From a virus: a stretch of DNA of 25,450 nt. Under the pieces are notes generated by a model that did not search any database, had not been told where the DNA came from, and saw only the letters and a program-made list of their open reading frames with translations. The DNA lies in the IMG/VR virus record IMGVR_UViG_3300006916_000342, positions 1 to 25,450 of that record; one strand, 5' to 3'. Positions 21,511-25,450 of the stretch are shown here, one piece after another (positions within the stretch are counted from its first letter, which is position 1; each line of letters opens with the position of its first letter). Position numbers and translations under genes: made by a program.

Positions 21511-22359
21511 TTATTTAAGCCCAAGTGCGCCAAGTACGCTCTCTGCGTCATCTAGCGTTCTCTTAGGCTTGGCTGATCCTTTTGCCTTTGCAGGCGGTTT
21601 AGGTAGTGGTTGTGGTATTTCTTTTTGTGGTGCGCTGACCTCTTTCATGTATCCCTCTAGCTTCCTCTTGATGAGGGCAGGGGGCTTACCTAAAAGGGCT
21701 TCAATTTTCTCAGGATTAGCGCCGAGGTGATTTAGCAATGCGGGAGCGTTTTCACATTCAAAAGCCATGTATTTGCCGAACTCTTGAAAGCCTGCATCGT
21801 CTTTAGGAATCATTTCGATGTATTCCTGTACGACTTGCGTATTGGCTTCATAGTCAGGATTTTCCGCTTTAAACGCGGTTTCCAGCTCTTGGAAGTTTTC
21901 TCTTGATTGCTGATATTGCTCGTTAGCGGCGGCTTGTGCCTCTTGTACTAACAGTGCCTCTTGTGCTTTGCGCGTTACGCGCTCGTCATTGTAATCCTCA
22001 AGTGCCTTTTCATAGTCGGCATCAGTATCAAAATCACTAAGCTCTGGTTTCTCAGGTTGCTTTTGCTCTTTTAATTCTTGAAGCTTCTTCTGCGCATCTT
22101 GAATTTTTTTGTTTAGCTGCCTGTTTGCTGCCTTTTGTCGTGCTGTTTTCTCTTCAACTTGCTTTTCGATTAATTCCTTTACTTTCGGATCATCTAAAAG
22201 CTTTGCTGCTTCTTCATCACTAAGGCCTTCTTCGGCATTCTCTACTTCCTCAGGTTCTCCTTGCTCGGTTACTTCTGGCTCTGTAGGTTCGGATGGTTGA
22301 TTTTCGACAGAATCCGTTGCTGTCGTTTCTTCGGCTTCTACGCCTTCTACGTTTTCCAT
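21511..22359 (-). CDS. Scaffolding protein
   Basis: This 282-residue protein lies between portal and coat, the constant place of the scaffold in P22-like phages (P22 gp8, 303 residues). It is extremely acidic at the start (EGVEAEETT, EQGEPEEVENAEEGLSDEEAAKLLDDP), continues into long charged helices (EEKTARQKAANRQLNKKIQDAQKKLQELKEQKQPE) and ends in a basic segment, PPAKAKGSAKPKRTLDDAESVLGALGLK, suited to binding the coat. It would direct procapsid assembly and leave afterwards. The call rests on position and makeup, which are convincing together. Confidence 0.8.
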   Translation of the reverse strand: MENVEGVEAEETTATDSVENQPSEPTEPEVTEQGEPEEVENAEEGLSDEEAAKLLDDPKVKELIEKQVEEKTARQKAANRQLNKKIQDAQKKLQELKEQKQPEKPELSDFDTDADYEKALEDYNDERVTRKAQEALLVQEAQAAANEQYQQSRENFQELETAFKAENPDYEANTQVVQEYIEMIPKDDAGFQEFGKYMAFECENAPALLNHLGANPEKIEALLGKPPALIKRKLEGYMKEVSAPQKEIPQPLPKPPAKAKGSAKPKRTLDDAESVLGALGLK

Positions 22360-22388
22360 TGCTGGTACTCGCTAGTTTAAGTTAAGCC

Positions 22389-24485
22389 CTAATTGGCGGG
22401 AGTTTCCCTTTCAGGCTGGGCTGTTGCCTGTTCTTCTCTTTGGAGGAATAGGTTAATGACTTCTGCGTGTTCATCAGTCTTGGCGGACTGCGCTTGCATC
22501 ATTTCATTAATGTCTAGAATTGCGTCTGCAAGATCGGCTAGTCTTTCCGACTGTATGCCCTCTGCGCTCAATCGCTTCTCTTCAATCTCGGCAAGGACTT
22601 TTAGGCGCTGCGTTTCAGCTTCGGATTCCTTGACCTTTAATTCACCTGCTTGAATTTGGTTGTCGAACTCTTCATTTTTCTTCTTGGTATCCAATGCGAT
22701 TAAGAGCTGTTCTTTTTCTTGCTCACTTGCCTGTAGCTGCTTCATGACTCCCATAAGCTTTAGTGCTGTAGGATCGTCACCCTGCATTTCAGGAGGCATG
22801 TTGGCCTTAATTCTTTCAGCGATAACATCTGCATACGGCCCGCCAGCGGCTTCGATAATCTTATCGCCTGCTATTGATGCGTATTCAGGATGTGCCTTGA
22901 TTAATTCCTTGGAGATGTCTAAGAACTCTTGTTGCTGTGTTGCGTAAGAAGATCCCACATCCACATCCACATCGTACTGGCCTGCGCCTAGATTATAGAT
23001 ACCCTGCGTTTTATCTGTCTGAGCGTTAGGGTTTACTGTGACAGTTTTTTCTCTGCCATCAGCGCCGATAATTCTTAAAACCTGCTCTTTATTGTAAAGC
23101 TTCGGTATAATATCAATTAAGATAACGCCTACATGACGGATAGAGTTTGCAAGGTTGTCAATGAAGTGGAATGTTGCCTTATCACCTCTTAGCTGGCGTG
23201 ATTTAATCGCTATGCCTGATATTGCATTGGATTCATCACCGCGATTTTCTTCATACATCCCGAGTGCGGCTGATACACCCATCTTCGCATTCATCTCAAT
23301 CTGGAATAGGGCAGGGCTTACTTGCAGGGGCTGTTGTTTAGTCGGAGGAGGAGCAAGCATTGAGTTGCCGTTCTCATCCGTAATAATGACAGGGTCGTAT
23401 TGAAGCTCCGCGTAGTTTGTTGTATTTGCGTTCTGCCAACGCTCATCCGTATCAAACTGCCCTACAGCACCTATCATTGGCTGGTTTTTAGGCTGGCTTC
23501 CGACAATCTCCGCAATCGTTGTCTTGATTGTATTCAGCATCTTCTGAGGGTCTTTTGCTTGCGTAATAAGCGAGTAAGACTTCAGCCTACCGTCATGCCA
23601 TACCAGCTTGCCGTAAACAGGAACTAAAGGGATATACTTCCCTAACCATTCCGTTTCCTCTAATACGCCGCCGCCATATAACTTGCACCACTTAACCGTT
23701 GGAAGCTTTGTGGTTCTGCTCTGTAATTCTTGCACAAAAAAACCCTCACTTTGGAGGGCTTCAATCTGGTCTTTCGTTAGCACTCTTACCGCACCATCTG
23801 GCAGTAAGCACTCATATATCTCTATTTCGTCATATTCTTTATAGAAGTATTCAACAATACGGACTTTCTCGCCGTCCGTTGTTGATGTCTGTCGCCATGT
23901 GCCTGTTTCAAAGCTCTCAGGCTCAGCGTCAGGATATTCTTTTTCAAATACGTCTTTGTCGATGTCCTTATAAATGAAACCATATTCCGCATCTGATCCG
24001 TCAGGGCGCTCATGTGATGGGTCTAGCATTACACTCTGCCAGTCAGGAACGGCTTCAATGCATGCTTCTTGATTAAATGACATAGGGTCACTGTATTTCG
24101 TGTTAACCCTAATCCATCCGTAACCTGTCATTGTCGAATTCTGTACGGCTGTATCATAAGCAATAGACGCGGCCGACTGTCTTTCAATATTACGAATTAA
24201 ACCCTTATATACTTCTGCTGTGTCTGGATCGCCCTGGTCATCTACTGGGGCTACCTTAATAGATGGGCGCATTTCTCTTGCTGTGTTTACAACCTGCTCG
24301 ATAAACGGCAAGCAAATGTTCTCAGTTAGGGCAGGGCGCTTATCATTATGGCGGTTCTTTTTATCCTGCTCGTCCCACTGCTCACCTAAAGCAAAGTCCG
24401 CGTCTTCTGTACCGCGCTCATGCTCCTCGACATAAAATGCGAGTGTATCCTCAAAGCGGCTTTTAATGTCTTCTAGCTCTGCCAT
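22389..24485 (-). CDS. P22-like portal protein
   Basis: This 698-residue protein matches P22-type portal proteins (P22 gp1, 725 residues). The opening FYVEEHERGTEDADFALGEQWDEQDKKNR, ALTENICLPFIEQVVNTAREMRPSIKVAPVDDQGDPDTAEVYKGLIRNI and WIRVNTKYSDP are standard, and the middle carries DWQSVMLDPSHERPDGSDAEYGF. The C-terminal 130 residues are a charged helix with EKEQLLIALDTKKKNEEFDNQIQAGELK, the barrel-like extension. Its first 13 bases overlap the terminase stop. An intrinsic terminator is embedded at 23736-23760 (about residues 242-250). The protein forms the dodecameric DNA gate at one capsid vertex. Confidence 0.9.
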   Translation of the reverse strand: MAELEDIKSRFEDTLAFYVEEHERGTEDADFALGEQWDEQDKKNRHNDKRPALTENICLPFIEQVVNTAREMRPSIKVAPVDDQGDPDTAEVYKGLIRNIERQSAASIAYDTAVQNSTMTGYGWIRVNTKYSDPMSFNQEACIEAVPDWQSVMLDPSHERPDGSDAEYGFIYKDIDKDVFEKEYPDAEPESFETGTWRQTSTTDGEKVRIVEYFYKEYDEIEIYECLLPDGAVRVLTKDQIEALQSEGFFVQELQSRTTKLPTVKWCKLYGGGVLEETEWLGKYIPLVPVYGKLVWHDGRLKSYSLITQAKDPQKMLNTIKTTIAEIVGSQPKNQPMIGAVGQFDTDERWQNANTTNYAELQYDPVIITDENGNSMLAPPPTKQQPLQVSPALFQIEMNAKMGVSAALGMYEENRGDESNAISGIAIKSRQLRGDKATFHFIDNLANSIRHVGVILIDIIPKLYNKEQVLRIIGADGREKTVTVNPNAQTDKTQGIYNLGAGQYDVDVDVGSSYATQQQEFLDISKELIKAHPEYASIAGDKIIEAAGGPYADVIAERIKANMPPEMQGDDPTALKLMGVMKQLQASEQEKEQLLIALDTKKKNEEFDNQIQAGELKVKESEAETQRLKVLAEIEEKRLSAEGIQSERLADLADAILDINEMMQAQSAKTDEHAEVINLFLQREEQATAQPERETPAN
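23736..23760 (-). terminator. Intrinsic terminator inside the portal gene
   Basis: On the - strand CCCTC (23758-23754) pairs with GAGGG (23747-23743) around the loop CAAAGT, extended by a G-T pair and two A-T pairs, and followed by seven T (23742-23736). It is sense-oriented and lies in coding sequence. The T-run overlaps the outer pairs, so it should be moderate rather than strong. Confidence 0.55.
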
Positions 24486-25450
24486 GAACCGCTCCGTTGT
24501 TGCATTGGTATCTTTTCTCTTTTTGGTTTCTTTGTTGTTTCTTTGATAGATAAGTACTGCGCCATGTATCTAAACGCTGCCGCACCATCACGCTCATGGA
24601 TCTCTTTCCATTTGCCTGTGCGCTCGTCTTTCTCTGCTTTTTCGTGTCTTAGTGCTTGAAGACCGTCTTTACACTTATGCTCGTCAATATAAGCCTCTTT
24701 GATTAAGCTCTTGGCTAATCGTCTGCCTGCATCAACACTAATTGCCGGGAGTACTTTTGTATTTGTTAGCCCTAATGTCTTGAGCTGGTCTTCAATAGAG
24801 CCTTTCATACCTAAACGCTTATGCTTAGCATCGTGGGGTAGGACTGTAAGACCGTTATAGCCGTTTTCCTTAACCCAGCTTGCATAATGGCTTAGCTCTT
24901 CAAAATTACCTTCTGTGTAATCAATTACTCTAGGCTGTAATCCAACCATCTGAACGACCCATATAGCGGTTGCGTCAGCTCGCCCTAAATCCCATACGTT
25001 AATAACATCAACACCCGCCTTGCGTGGTACTTCCGTTATTCTGCCGTCTGCTTTAGCTTCTTCTAATAACTTAGCGTAATAGTGACCGTGGAATGATGTA
25101 TCGTAATCACCGAGCCATATATGGTCAAAGTCTTCAGGATAGTTCTTTTTATCCAGCTCAACTTCTCTATATACTTCTTCGGTAAGGAATGGGTTATCAG
25201 TATAGTTTACGTGAATAACCAGTACATCAGGCTCGTTCCTGATCTGATTGCAAAACTCTTCAATCGCATCTTCAGGGAATTTAGAGTTCCATGTGAAGAT
25301 AATCTGTGAGCCTTTTGCCCTGATTGTCGGTCTTAATACCTTGAGTGTGTTGCGTGTAATGTTCTGGGCTTCTTCAAACCACGCTATCTTGTAATCCTCT
25401 AGGGACTTTACGCTATCAGCGTTTAGATCATTCATACCTTGAAAGTAGAA
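24473..25450 (-). CDS. Terminase large subunit, C-terminal part (cut by the window edge)
   Basis: The frame is open to the window end (FYFQG precedes the first in-window methionine), so about 325 residues of a longer protein are visible. They include the Walker B region IAWFEEAQNIT with adjacent acidic residues, the coupling segment GSQIIFTWNSKFPED, and the nuclease domain beginning at VWDLGRADATAIWVVQ (metal-binding aspartate), with a second acidic site in VLPHDAKHKRLG and a late DERTGKWKEIHERDGAAAFRYMAQY segment. This is a phage terminase that packages DNA into the procapsid through the portal. The stop overlaps the portal start by 13 bases. The N-terminal ATPase with Walker A is outside the window. 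Confidence 0.88.
   Translation of the reverse strand, partial: FYFQGMNDLNADSVKSLEDYKIAWFEEAQNITRNTLKVLRPTIRAKGSQIIFTWNSKFPEDAIEEFCNQIRNEPDVLVIHVNYTDNPFLTEEVYREVELDKKNYPEDFDHIWLGDYDTSFHGHYYAKLLEEAKADGRITEVPRKAGVDVINVWDLGRADATAIWVVQMVGLQPRVIDYTEGNFEELSHYASWVKENGYNGLTVLPHDAKHKRLGMKGSIEDQLKTLGLTNTKVLPAISVDAGRRLAKSLIKEAYIDEHKCKDGLQALRHEKAEKDERTGKWKEIHERDGAAAFRYMAQYLSIKETTKKPKREKIPMQQRSGSWQS

Overview
This window looks like one contiguous piece of a temperate, short-tailed (P22-like, podovirus-type) bacteriophage. Two blocks of genes converge on an apparently intact attachment site, attP, near 6585-6802. The virion genes read right to left in the order terminase, portal, scaffold, coat, gp4, gp10, ejection proteins and tail fibre, which is the order known from phage P22 and its relatives. 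The host is probably an alphaproteobacterium. This rests on the tRNA half carried in attP, which starts GGGCCTGTAGCTCAGTTGG as I remember it from alphaproteobacterial isoleucine tRNAs, and on the SleB-type lysin with its small holin. I cannot confirm the host from sequence alone.

Left block (1-6585, + strand): a tightly packed operon whose genes mostly overlap or abut. It starts with a single-strand annealing recombination set: an ERF-family annealing protein, a YqaJ-type exonuclease and a single-stranded DNA binding protein. An HNH-like nuclease and a NinB-like recombination mediator follow, then small accessory genes (a membrane-anchored peptide, a DUF551-like protein and several unknowns). 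The block ends with an excisionase-like helix-turn-helix gene whose last 205 bases are also the first 205 bases of a tyrosine integrase gene. Two intergenic stretches (1827-1918 and 3084-3154) each fold on paper into a closing stem with three hairpins, share flanking sequence, and sit just upstream of a gene. They resemble C4 antisense RNAs of phages.

Attachment region (6585-6940, no protein gene): a promoter-like sequence and the 5' half of a tRNA with anticodon CAT are flanked on both sides by pairs of 9-base direct repeats spaced 11-12 bases apart, which are probable integrase arm sites. A hairpin terminator for the opposite-strand operon closes the region.

Right block (6941-25450, all - strand, transcribed right to left): large terminase (cut by the window end), portal, scaffold, coat, a small decoration-like protein, gp4-like and gp10-like tail factors, a 61-residue protein, an acetyltransferase, and three ejection-type proteins, the first with an S74-type chaperone tail. 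Next come a head-binding tail fibre, an XhlA-like membrane protein, a metallophosphoesterase, a SleB-type endolysin, a holin, an overlapping inner/outer spanin pair, a tail protein with a carbohydrate esterase domain, and a last small virion-type protein. Three sense-oriented intrinsic terminators lie inside this operon, two of them within coding sequence. This suggests that late expression is attenuated in steps or depends on antitermination.

No repressor, replication initiator or antiterminator gene is visible, and no P22 gp26-like tail needle was recognised. Those genes may lie outside the window.
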